From: Phymorhynchus buccinoides
Taxonomy: Eukaryota; Mollusca; Gastropoda; Neogastropoda; Raphitomidae
Reading direction: 5' to 3'
Assembly: GCA_017654935.2 (NCBI GenBank)
Contig: CM065706.1
Location: forward strand, 12,415,074-12,479,073
DNA: 64,000 nucleotides
Part shown: positions 52,492 through 62,839 of the stretch, in pieces
How the letters are laid out: every line of letters begins with the position of its first letter
Position numbering within the stretch: the stretch's first letter is position 1
Translations under genes and position numbers: made by a program
Notes under the pieces: generated by a model
The model's input: the letters and a program-made list of their open reading frames with translations, nothing else
Told to the model about the DNA's origin: nothing
The model's database searches: none

Positions 52492-52750
52492 CTGTAACGA
52501 AAATCACAAGATGGCAAAGTCATGTGAGCGTACTCCCAGCTCAAAGCAAAATAATGGGGGGAAAAAAGGTTGGTGGGGTTTCTTAGGGGAGCAAAACCAT
52601 GGGGTGGATTTCCTCTATCTACAAAGCACCCCCACCACCCACCCACCCCACCCCACCCCACACACCCACATCTGTAACGAAAATCACAAAGATGGCAAAG
52701 CCAATGTGAGCGCATCGCCCAGTGTGGACTCAAGGCAAAGAACAAGAAAA
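52492..52750 (-). repeat. Direct duplication of the 3' splice region (about 75 bp, 180 bp apart)
   Basis: The intron end before the terminal exon (52492-52565) is repeated at 52672-52750, with the same CTTTGCCATC, TGTGATTTTCGTTACAG and CGCTCACAT words. Both copies end in CAG followed by AT. The upstream acceptor opens onto a G-rich tract (minus strand). In the incoming phase it would encode about 16 Gly/Val/Trp-rich residues and then TAG. Confidence 0.85.
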
Positions 52751-53347
52751 AACATATGGGGCTTAAATTTGCTCTAAAATTTGAGCTAACATTCCCCTTT
52801 CTACACTTCTCGCACCCCTTTCCCCTGCCTCTGATGTGCCACTTCCCGCAGGTGCCTTTGAAAATGCGTGTACTGCGAGTCTTAAAGACCCACCACCAGG
52901 TCATGTATAAAAATCACAGTGTTTCACGTGTCTATTACTCTTATAGCTGGTACGAAAGCTTAAAGAAATCTCATCAAAAATAAGAGGGAGATTGGGGATA
53001 ACGTGACGATGTTTGGGTGTTTTTTAAGTCTGAAAAAAGCATCACTGTTATGGGGAACGTGCACTAACAATCGAACCCCATTCTGAAAACCAATTCAATA
53101 GTAAATCAAATTTACAATTTGGTGCATTTTGACCTTTTTTTTTCTCTGTCTCATCTTCTGGGCCATGCAGTGGCGTAGATATTACGACACTCATCGCGAT
53201 CCACAACACACATACACACCCCGGATTTCGGCCATTTTCAGCTAAATATGTCTTAGCAAAATGGTCAAATCTTTAAATCAAGCAAACTGCACATACTAAT
53301 AATGCCCAACAAATGTTCTATTTTTTTTGTTTAGCAAAGCATACGTA

Positions 53348-53715
53348 AAAACGAGAGAGAGAGAGAGAGAGAGAGAGATGAGACCAGAGAGAGGAGAGAG
53401 AGAGAGGAGAGAGGAGAGAGAGAGAGAGAGAGAGAGAGTCAATGACGACAATGATCATGATGATGATGATGATTGACACAACAACGATGATGATAATGAT
53501 GAAGATATGATAACGATGACGACAACAATGATTACAAAAAAACCCACTATGATGAAGATGATGATAAGGATCATGACGAGTACGCCAGCGTCGAGATTGA
53601 CTTTGTTAGCAACGGCAATGATGTCAACAATGAAAACTGATGACAAAAATTAAAACCACGATGATGATTTTGACAAAGACGATGGTGACGATGATGACAA
53701 TTATGACAATAAAGA
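53348..53715. repeat. (GA)n then degenerate (GAT/GAC)n tract, intronic
   Basis: (GA)n (53348-53438) is followed by about 270 bp rich in GATGAT, GACGA and AATGAT words. It lies in the predicted intron between the two in-phase exons. Confidence 0.9.
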
Positions 53716-53834
53716 GAACAACAATGAGAAAGAAAAACACACCCGAAAATGCTAATGGGACTCACAGACGCACTGTGCTAAACCCCACCTGCCCTACTTT
53801 ACCAACACGAGAGCAGCACAACACTTATACTAAC

Positions 53835-53942
53835 CACAGTCGACTCCAGCTTGTTTCAAGGCATTTTTGGCCATGTCTAAGACACTCTGATCCATTTGTG
53901 CACAAGCCGCTTTCATGCAAGTCCATGAAGCTGTTGAATGTT
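53835..53942 (-). CDS. Penultimate exon of the predicted GPI-anchored protein gene
   Basis: A 108-bp segment on the minus strand. It is preceded by a strong 3' splice site (TTTTTTCATCTACCCTCTTACAG in the genome, at 53943-53965) and followed by G|GTTAGTATAAG. In the frame that joins in phase to the terminal exon it encodes TASWTCMKAACAQMD, then QSVLDMAKNALKQAGVDC. That is a region with three cysteines and a predicted amphipathic helix, as in a disulphide-bonded extracellular domain. The junction codon becomes GAT (Asp), giving DCDDSG at the start of the Ser/Gly linker. A second frame is also open, but it does not join in phase to the terminal exon. I do not recognise the family. The intron to the terminal exon is 1343 bp and contains microsatellites. 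Confidence 0.58.
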
Positions 53943-53979
53943 CTGTAAGAGGGTAGATGAAAAAATAGTACACACCCGA

Positions 53980-54010
<31 letters not shown>

Positions 54011-54025
54011 TTTCATATATATGAA

Positions 54026-54026
<1 letters not shown>

Positions 54027-54103
<77 letters not shown>
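54027..54103. repeat. (AT)n microsatellite
   Basis: Nearly pure (AT)n, abutting the left end of the foldback element. Confidence 0.98.
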
Positions 54104-54107
<4 letters not shown>

Positions 54108-55264
54108 GAACATAACTACCACGCACAACCAGCAGTCCACTCCTTTTTTTTACTCTTCAAGCTTTCGCCTTTTTTATTTTATAGGCTTCATCAGGATTCT
54201 GAAAAACACTTTATAAAACCATGTCAGAAAGGGCAGTTGAAAAATGTTCTTGGTAGTTGAAAATGTTCTTGGGCCTGTTATGGTACAAGGTGTGAGCAGT
54301 ATGGAGTGATATTTACAGGTATGTGTTGTTAGGACAAAAACAGCAACTACTAATAATTTTGTAAGTTATCTTCTCTTCTCACCTGCTCACCCCTTGCCCT
54401 CCTCCCCCTCCTCCGCCGTTTTCTCCTCCTTGCTCCTTCTTCCTACAAGTTATCTTCTCTTCTCTTGTTTCTGTGGTCTCTCTCTTTTTGAAGGGATAAT
54501 TAAGCAGTTCGGCACTATGTATGGATAAATTACAGAAGTGTAGTTTACTTCAACCTTAACCAAGTTGTGATGTGGTGGACTATTCATAACTATGGTAACT
54601 ATGGTTACTATATTCGACTATCATAGTTACCTGAATTTTAAAGTGCATGTTTATGGTGTGTTGTATTGAATCAAGATTTTCCAAGGGCAAATTTTAGAGC
54701 ATATCCTAAATAGCTCAGTATCATGAGGATGTAATTCACAACACATTTTATACTCAAAATTCAGCAGAATTATTATGGCAGTCTGCTACTATTCCCTCGC
54801 TCCACCCTTCCCCCCCCGCCCCCCCCCCCCCCCCTCCCCCCCCCCCCCCCCCCTTTTTCTGTCACTCTTTCAACTTTGTCTTCTCTTCCCTTCCCTTTGC
54901 TCCCCACTTCTCTCCTCCCTCCTGTTTTCCGGTTTTTCCACTTCAAGTGTATGCCTACTCCCATTTACTTAGGTCGAGTACTATGTATGTATTGTATGTA
55001 TTTATGTATGTATGTATTTTTGTATGTATTTAATGTATGTATTGTAATGTATGTATGTATGTATGTATGTATGTGTGGCAACATATGGCAGGTATGTTAA
55101 GTAGTGTCTGTATGCTGATTGTCCCTTTGCCTTTCTGCGACATGGTTTTATAAAGTGTTTTTTTCAGAATCCTGATGGAAGCCTATAAAATACAACAGGC
55201 GAACGCTGCAAGACGAGAAAAAAAAGGAGTGGCCTGCTGGTGTGCGTGGTAGTTATGTTCATTT
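54104..55264. mobile_element. Foldback element with about 130-bp terminal inverted repeats
   Basis: AAATGAACATAACTACCACG starts the element at 54104, and its reverse complement ends it at 55264. Similarity of the two ends extends inward to about 54232 and 55131. Each repeat contains, read toward the outside, CTGATGAAGCC, an AT spacer and AGGCGAAAGC, which is able to form a short stem. This resembles hairpins near the ends of Penelope-like and other elements, and superficially a hammerhead core. The interior has a pyrimidine-rich block (54375-54490), poly-C (54814-54853) and (GTAT)n (54983-55072). No protein frame is seen. It sits on the same side as the host-gene intron upstream of 53942. Confidence 0.68.
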
Positions 55265-55600
55265 GTAAATTCCGTCCAGAGATACACTAAAACCTACACA
55301 GCACCCTCTTATCTTTTTGTGCGGCGCAGACACTGTAGGATTATTCCTGTTACCCTATATAATAGAATGTATATCTATATACTGCGAGCCATACAAGCAC
55401 AAGTTTGCATAAATGCATATTTGCCATGCAACTATGCATGCAGTCACACACGCATGCATGCAAGCAAGCACCCATAGACATCCACTAACACAAGCAGACA
55501 TGCCGCTGCATGCCAACTCAAACACCCAGGCATTATACTATAAAGCCCGCGAAACACGGGATACGATATTAATTACGAATCTACAACTCTAGCGTCGTAC
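55265..55600. other. Unassigned non-coding stretch with GCATGC-rich words
   Basis: No gene is seen. Alternating purine/pyrimidine words such as ATGCATGC are frequent at 55430-55460. Confidence 0.4.
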
Positions 55601-56249
55601 CAACATGAACACGACGCGCGCACGCACGCACACACGCACACCACGCACACACACACACACACACGGAAGAGAGAGAGAGAGAGAGAGACGAGAGAGATTG
55701 AAACAGACAGACAGACATAGAAGAGAAGGACGAGGGATGATGGGGAGAGAGAGAGACGAGGGCGATGAGATGAGACGAGAGGAGACGAGGATGAGAGAGA
55801 GGAGATGTAGATAAGAGAAGTCAAAATAAACCATTGTAGGATTGTGAAGGCAGATGTTGTAATTTAAATCAATCAAAATAAAACACGCCTTTGCACGCAC
55901 GCACACGCACAAGCACACACCATACACACACAGCACACACAAAGCATGTGCTAAATGCATGCATGCCATGCAACATACGCATACAGGCATACATGCATGC
56001 ACTCAACGTTTGAATGTACACAAACACACATAGACATTTATTCACACAAGCTAACACGCCCGCACATGCAAACGCAAGCATGCACGTGTTTGTGTACGCA
56101 TGCATGTGCTAATTTTGTAAACATGTCCGTCTGTGAATGTGTGTTTGTATGTGACTGTTTGTGTTCATGTATGTGTGCGTGTGTGTATGTGTTTTCTCTT
56201 ATCTGGTGTGTGCGTGTGTTTGTTTGATGTGTGTGCGTGCGGGTGTGTC

Positions 56250-56296
<47 letters not shown>

Positions 56297-56645
56297 CATT
56301 GTGTGTGTGTGTGTGCGCCGCATGTATGCATGAGTAATGCGTGCATGTGTGTGTGTGTGTGTGTGTGTGGTGTGGTGTGTGTGTGTGTGTGGGTGGGTTT
56401 GGGGGTGTTTCTAGCATGTGAGCGCGCATGTAATCAATGCGTAGTCACGTGTGGTGTGGTGTGTGTGTGGTGGTGGTGTGGTGTTCTGTTTAGCGAGCAT
56501 GTATAACATGCTTGTGTGTGCTTGTGTGTGTGTATGTGCGTATGTGTGGTGTTCGTGCGTGCGTGTGTGTGTGTGTGTGTGTGTGTGAGTGTGTGTGTGG
56601 GTGTGTGTGTGTGTGTGTGGGTGTGTGTGTGTGTGTGTTATTTGT
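55601..56645. repeat. Cluster of (CA)n, (GA)n, GCATGC and (GT)n repeats
   Basis: (CA)n (55618-55665), (GA)n (55668-55810), GCATGC/CACACGC-rich sequence (55885-56110) and more than 400 bp of interrupted (GT)n up to 56640. Open frames here are simple-sequence artefacts. Confidence 0.92.
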
Positions 56646-57453
56646 TGTGTTTGCAGTATTTTAAGCATGGATTCTGCAAGACCTTGCTCTTCACAAGGCC
56701 TGACAACAAAAAAAGAGTCATTAAATTCTGGCCCAGACAAAAACAGTACTGTTTGACAATAACACCATCCATCAACTTGTCACGATAGCCCCGTGTCTCT
56801 GCGACTTCTGTATGCAAGTTTATCTATCTGTCTCTCTGTCTGTCTGTATGTCTGTCAGTGTGTGTGTGTGTGCCTGTGGTCTTTGTTCAATTTATCTTGT
56901 CTCTCGGTCTCTGTCTCTGTCTCTGTCTCTATGTCTATTGGATTCCCGTCTGTCTCCTCTTCTATGTCTCTGTCTCTGTCTCTTGTCTGTCTGCCTGCCT
57001 GCTTGTCTGTCGTCTGTAACTGTCTCTTTCTCTAATCTTTACAGCTCTCACTCTAATCTTGTTTATTATTTACTTATTCCTCGCTTGATGTGTGCTGGTT
57101 GTAACGAGTTGTAACGGGTCACGTGCCTATACACAATTAAACATTGTCATTTGTGTCATTTGTCACTCTCTCACTCACTCTCTCTCTGTGGTTTAGACAA
57201 CTTTATTCAAATATAATTACAAAATAAACAATGATGGAGGTAATGAGGGTGACAACAAAGCAAATGCTTATAACGCCACCCTTCATAAAAGAATCATAAC
57301 AATATGGCAGGATGGAAATAAATTGTAACCCAAAAAACAGACAAAGACATAACCATTTAAAATATGGTTCAACTTTATATACTAAAGGAGAAACGGGATT
57401 AAAAATGAAACTGAACAATGCAAAAATACAGTTGATGCTGTAAGCAAAAATTG

Positions 57454-57455
<2 letters not shown>
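56646..57455. other. Mostly non-coding stretch with (CTGT)n words
   Basis: CTGTCTGT/CTCTGTCT words dominate 56820-57040. AT-rich sequence at 57190-57450 resembles the spacer text of the macrosatellite units in general composition and in being joined to (GA)n. No gene is supported. Confidence 0.45.
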
Positions 57456-57499
<44 letters not shown>

Positions 57500-58185
57500 A
57501 GAAGGAGAATGAAGAGAGAGAGAGACGAGGAGGAGAGAGAGAGATTCGAGAGAGAGGAGAGAGAGATTGAAAAGGGGGGGGGGCGCTAACATAATTTAAA
57601 GAACAAGATAAAGAAGAGAGGACGTGAATAAGTCTGGTGATAACAAAGAAGACAATTTAATGAACACTGTCAGGCATAATTACGAATAGTAACAAACAGA
57701 TTGTATTAAATCGTAAATACATAATAGAAACATAGCCAATTCCATTGCGTCAGACAAAGGAGCAACCTGCACATTTTCTGTATATAAATTATAGGATGAC
57801 ACTCTCTCACTCTTCCACTACTCTTCCCTTTATCATGGACAAAATGTCCGTCTACCACGGTCTTCTCTTTGTTTCCTCAGTGATGTCTAGTCTGTCGTCT
57901 GTTTATCTGTATGGACTGAACTCTCTCTGTACGTCCTCCTGCTCTTCTTGTTCTCTGGCTCCTTCTCACCTCCTCTCTCTCTCTCCTCCTCTCTCGTCTC
58001 TCTCTCTCTCTCTCTCTCTCCTCTCCGCCTCTCTCTCTCTCTCGTCTCTCTGTCTGTATCTAGCTCTTTCTCTGGCTGGCGTCTCTCCCGCTCTCTCTCT
58101 CTCTCTCTCTCTCTCTCGAGTCTCTCTTGTCTTATAGCTCTTTCTTTGTCTGCGGTCTTTCCCGCTCGCTCTCTTCACTCTCTCT

Positions 58186-58242
<57 letters not shown>

Positions 58243-58510
58243 CTCTGTCCCTCTCCTCTCTTCTTGTCTCTTCTCTCTCTCTGTCTCTCTCTCTCTGTCT
58301 TCATCTTCTCTACGCTCTCTCATTCTTCTCGCTCTCTCTCCTCTCTCATACTCTCTCTCTCTCTCAATAGGCATCGCTACTAAAAATTCTTTATCTTTGT
58401 GAAATAAAGTTTTCCAGTGTCCAGTGCACTGTCTCTGATCTCTCTCTCTCGCGCTCTCTCTCTCTTCTACTCTTTGCGCTACTCTATCTCTCTTCTCTCT
58501 CTCTTCAACA
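57456..58510. repeat. (GA)n and (CT)n microsatellites with AT-rich spacers
   Basis: (GA)n lies at 57458-57570 and ends in a G run, interrupted (CT)n at 57960-58365, and a further (CT)n at 58440-58508. The spacers at 57590-57800 and 58366-58435 show no coding signal. Confidence 0.9.
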
Positions 58511-58613
58511 GCAACAAAAACACAATGACAACTTATCAACCAGACTCCATAAGAAAAAATGAATCTAAATTTCGGATGAAAAGCCAGTATATTTTGCTGG
58601 AACGACTTCTTAC

Positions 58614-58734
58614 GGCATATGGCCAAGATCTTTGATTGTCTTCGGCACAGTCCGGCAACCAGTATAGTCTGGCTGAAGCACTTTTCTGGTGCCTCCTGTG
58701 GGCAGTCCCCTCTCGCCACTGGCCATCCTGATCA
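58614..58734 (-). CDS. Candidate internal exon, unidentified protein
   Basis: On the minus strand, a 121-bp segment follows TTTTTTTCTTGCTTC...GGTCAG and is followed by GTAAGAAG, a good donor. The open frame gives IRMASGERGLPTGGTRKVLQ, then PDYTGCRTVPKTIKDLGHMP, with balanced composition and no low complexity. It has the same strand as the exons at 53835-53942 and 52373-52491, but its end phase (two bases left over) does not join directly to 53835-53942. At least one further exon must lie between if it is the same gene. A second frame is also open across the segment. I do not recognise the protein. Confidence 0.42.
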
Positions 58735-59062
58735 CTGACCATGTAGAAGCAAGAAAAAAACGGACAACAATAGACAAACGACACGGTGGACACCATTGAA
58801 TTGGTTTGTTTAGGTCAGTAGAGTAATGCTCGGTTTAACATTAACGACGCCGGTGTGCGTCTATTTTTAAGTCAATTTATTATAACAGGCAATCAATAAA
58901 ACTCAACCCTTGCCTCATCGCATCTCGCTCTCTGCTCTCTCTCTCTTCTCTCTCTCTCCTCTCTCTCGTCTCTCTCTCTCTCTCTCTCCCTCTCTCTATC
59001 CTAAAGATAGTACAATATAGATATTTTCACGATAGTATTTTTATAATTAAAAAAAATATGTA
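58735..59062. other. Spacer with (CT)n
   Basis: Non-coding sequence, then interrupted (CT)n (58926-58999) and AT-rich sequence leading into the LINE copy. Confidence 0.6.
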
Positions 59063-61205
59063 TTGAAAATAAGAAAATTGTATGTGGCTTTTCGTAGGAC
59101 TGTCAGAAAGCGTTTCACTCACCGGGAATCGAATATGTGTGGAATGTTTTACGAAAATGGGAGGGGAATTGGTAAACTTATAAAGGCCCTTCGTGGTGTG
59201 TATGAAACTGTTTGGCTTAGTAAGCAACAAGAATGCTTACACTGATTTTTGTCATGCCCGCATGGCGTTTTAAACAAAGGTTGTTTGTTGAGCCCCAACT
59301 ATGTTTTCACTGTTTATTAATGAATTAGTCAATTGAACTAACAAAAAAAAGGTCGAAGATGTATTTAAATAGTTTCTAATAGCAGTGAATCTTGTTATTG
59401 CTTTTTGCGACGATGTTCATTCTTTTTGTCTAATACAATGTATGACGATGGCAAAACAAATTAAATGGTCCTCAGAGAAGAAAGAAGAAGCGAATCGTTT
59501 GGGCCTACAGTTAACCTTCAGAAAAAACAAATGTCATGTTTTTCGTATGGGGGTCCATTTGTCTGGTTCGAAAAAAATGGTTAAGGAGGCATTATCGGGT
59601 CAGAATATTTGGTTAAAAATCAACTTTTTGGGGTTTAGCTAAGAACATAGATTGGTTGTAAAGTAATCATTGTAGTTTATCACACTGTTTGAATTTTTTG
59701 ATTCCATCCAGTGCGTTTTGGAGCTATGGCCCATCTAAAGTAGGTAGGGTAACCTAAAAAAATAAATCAAGATTTGACTTTGGTAAAATGGCGAAAAACT
59801 AACAAAAACTTTTCTCCTTCATAAACCACCAATTCAAAGCGAACAGATGCTCCCTTGAACAGCACGGTCACTACGCAGTTACCCCCTTTGTTAGCAAGCA
59901 GGCATGACGGCCTTCGCGTAAGTAGTTGACTTTGAGTGAAGGTAGGAAAACCAACCTTGATTTTACTACGATAAAATTTATGCGAAAACCGCCACTTTTG
60001 CACGCTTGAATGCGAATATCTGACGAAAACTGATTATCAAGCTACAGCTTAGAAAGTTTGCATGCTTGTTTAGAATGACCATAAGCGCTGCATTGTACCT
60101 CAGAATTGTCTATAAGACACCTAGTTGGGAGGGTAAAATTGTGTCCAACCGTGATTTTCTCATAAACATTTTTATCAAAACTCGAGTCGCTATAACTCAA
60201 AATCAGTTTAAAGATGCACATAAAAATCCTTGCTACTCCATAGATAAACTTGGTTTCTTATACTTGCAAAAAATATGAGCCATGTACATGGCAATAGTAT
60301 TGAATGTAGTAAGTGCCGACTAATACCTCGATTTCCTTTTACGCGACATATCGTTTTTCATAAAATATGCAAAAAAAAAAAAATACAAAATTAGGACAGA
60401 ATCATGTTTTTAATATTTTTTTTACAAAATACTATAACCCTTTTGACAATGATGATGCCAATGGATTGCAAATATTCCAATACTTTGCATATATGGCCAT
60501 GAAACAAAATGGAACCCCGTGTCTGACCGATACTGCCTCCCTTAATGAGGAATATGAAGTAAAAGTTGAAATCATACAAAATATCGGACTGTCTATTTAC
60601 AAGGATAGAAAGGGGTTATAGAAATATCAGACCAATTAGCGAAACGTATGAGCAATGACTACAAAATCTTCTTGTAATGTTTGATACACAAATTGAACCT
60701 CCTCTTTACATACGGCGCAAGAAAATCTGGGGAATGCATAATAATAAACAAATGGAAAGAATACACACTTATGGCTATTAAAGCGTTTCTAAAGTGCCAA
60801 TACACGCTTCAATTAAAATTAATATATATGGTGAAACGAGGAGATATCTTGTACATTAAAACTTTCTCGAAATGGTAAAAATATTGGTTGAATAGTACTA
60901 AATCTTCCACAAGCTTAGAACATGTCGGCAAGCGTATGCTATGATGTGTTGATTCAAATGGAGAATGGACATGACAACTTGGCAACATGGGTTTATAAAA
61001 AGGTTTGACCGAAAATGCTTTGGGATTGTATGGGTGTGCAGAGGGTAGGTCAAGGGAATTATGTCATTGCCTGAGTTAAAAACATGATGAATTGATAATG
61101 TTAACCACCGTGGCACTCTGATGTGGAAAACGTTGAGAAAATAATTGTTGTATCCTTCAACCGTCGTTTGAAGCAAAGAAGGATATAAAATTAAAAACAT
61201 GTAAA
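59063..61205 (+). mobile_element. Jockey/CR1-like LINE fragment A1', second copy of block A
   Basis: Collinear with 1-1790 and extending about 320 bases further 5'. RT words are visible across frames: KLYVAF, LIKALRGVYETVWL, SLFINELVN and NVFRMGVHLSGS. One-base insertions and deletions relative to block A occur every few tens of bases, so no frame is kept for long. The same TTAA element is present. 5' truncation lies near 59063, next to AT-rich sequence. Confidence 0.8.
59585..60541. mobile_element. TTAA-flanked element, copy in A'
   Basis: It lies at the same position in the LINE as 191-1115, between TTAA at 59581-59584 and 60542-60545. The termini are degraded (GGAGGCATTATCGG at the left; CCGATACTGCCTCCC at the right), and the interior carries many small gaps. 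Confidence 0.78.
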
Positions 61206-61239
61206 GGTGTACACTAAACGACTATATATGACCCTAACA

Positions 61240-61465
61240 CACACGCGAGCGCGCGGCGCGCGCGCTCGCACGCACACACGCACCAGAACACACATAAGAG
61301 ACGAGAGAGAGAGAAGAGAGAGAACGAGAGAGCAGAGGAAGAGAGGAGCGAGAGAGAGGAGGAGATGCGAAGACGAGACCGAGAAGAGGAGAGAGAGAGA
61401 GGAGAGAGAGCGAGTGAGGAGAGAGAGAAGCGACAGAGAGAGAGAGACAGAGACAGCGACGAGAG

Positions 61466-61496
<31 letters not shown>

Positions 61497-61658
61497 TGAG
61501 AGAGAGGAGAGAGAGAGGAAAGAGAGAGAGAGAAGAGAGAAGAGAAGGAGAGACGAGAGAGAGAGCGGAAGAGAGAGAGAGACAGAGACAGCGAGCGAGA
61601 GCGAGCCCGCGAGAGAGAGAGAAGAGAGAGAGGAGAGAGAGAGGGGGGGGGGCTACAA
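61240..61658. repeat. (CA/CG)n-(GA)n microsatellite, copy in A'
   Basis: The counterpart of 1810-2220, with more CG and GC interruptions. It ends in the same G run followed by CTACAAGTACATAGCTTTCC. Confidence 0.92.
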
Positions 61659-61679
61659 GTACATAGCTTTCCTCACGCC

Positions 61680-62470
61680 ATAACACAAATCATAGGTACT
61701 TCTGAAGAGATATGTTTGAGTGGGATTTGAAGGTTTGGGGACAGGTGACTTTCTAAGAGAACGCGGTCGAGGACTCCCACTTTCTAGGTCGGAAACAGGA
61801 GGAAAGCCATTTGCCGTAGGGAATTCAGAGAATACCTAGGAACATTAGTAGAGCAGAGTCTTGAGAACTAAAGTGCTCTGGAGGCAGCTAAGGGTAGAGA
61901 GCTACCTAAAGATAAGAGGGCGCAGATTAGGCAATTGAGGCATTGAAGCATAGTAAGCAACCTGTACTATCCAGCCTTGACAGGCAGCCCGTGGAGGCGG
62001 CGCAGAACGAGCCTGTTGCACTTCACGCACGATGTTTGCAAAACTAGTCTGACCAGCAAAAATGTTGTATTATTTAAAATATTGAACAGTTTTTCATGAC
62101 AGGAAAGGGACCCCCAAGCATAGAGTTACAGTAATCTAAGCGAGAAAGATGAAAGCAACAGCAAGTTTGTGGCAGCCGCCCTGCCCGAAGGACGCTTTCC
62201 TTCGTTACGCTCTTAGCTGGCCAGTAAAAGATTCTTGCACAGATGGTTGATTGTGTGTCCATTGTAAGAGATGAATCAAAATATGCACCCCAAATTACGC
62301 CATAAATAAGATACTGGAATTCCAAAATTCAGTACACACACCGAAGGGAACGAAAAGTAGTATGTTCAAGTTTCGTTCGTGTTCCAATCAAGGCAAGGCA
62401 GTTTAATCACGTTCATGTTTCAGTTTGTTACATTTTCACCATATGCCACCTTTCTCTACCAGAGACTTTG
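61680..62470 (-). pseudogene. CR1/L2-like LINE 3' fragment, copy in A'
   Basis: The counterpart of 2258-3080. Words such as AYFDSSLTMDTQ and LSRLDYCNSML survive on the minus strand, but the frame breaks repeatedly. Confidence 0.72.
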
Positions 62471-62839
62471 ATGGTTGATGATAGCCGAGAAACTCCCGGG
62501 GGATCACTGGCGGGTCTTTGTATACAACAGTTCCCCAACCTTTCTGGAATGCTCTCGTGCTTGTAATTCTCTAATCTGTTCACTCCTTTGGACTCTGCCT
62601 CTCCCTTGATTAATGTCATCTACTACTTTCGCCGTAACGGGTCCACTCTGCCTTTTTTTCACGAAACACTTTCCAAACACATCTCCTTTCCACACCCCCC
62701 AAGAAAAGTCGGACTTTGCTGAGGGCCTCCAACTGTGTTTTAATTAGGCGCATAACGGCAGGCAGATGCCATCTTGCGCTATTAATGACAGAAAACTGTT
62801 CGAGGGACGACCTGAAGAAGAAGAAGAAAACGAGAATTC
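62471..62839. other. Spacer with (GAA)n, copy in A'
   Basis: The counterpart of 3081-3389, with many small gaps. No gene is seen. Confidence 0.5.

Noticed and set aside
54140..54205. A functional hammerhead ribozyme
   Set aside because: The CTGATGA and GAAA core words are present, but no stem III or cleavage triplet could be placed; kept only as a resemblance.
56658..56725. A minus-strand exon after TTTTTTTGTTGTCAG
   Set aside because: No usable donor before the (CA)n tract and only about 20 codons; not enough evidence.
56666..56758. A short plus-strand frame (MDSARPCSSQGLTTKK) after TTTGCAG
   Set aside because: No downstream splice or homologous context, and the acceptor tract is formed by (GT)n; support is too weak.
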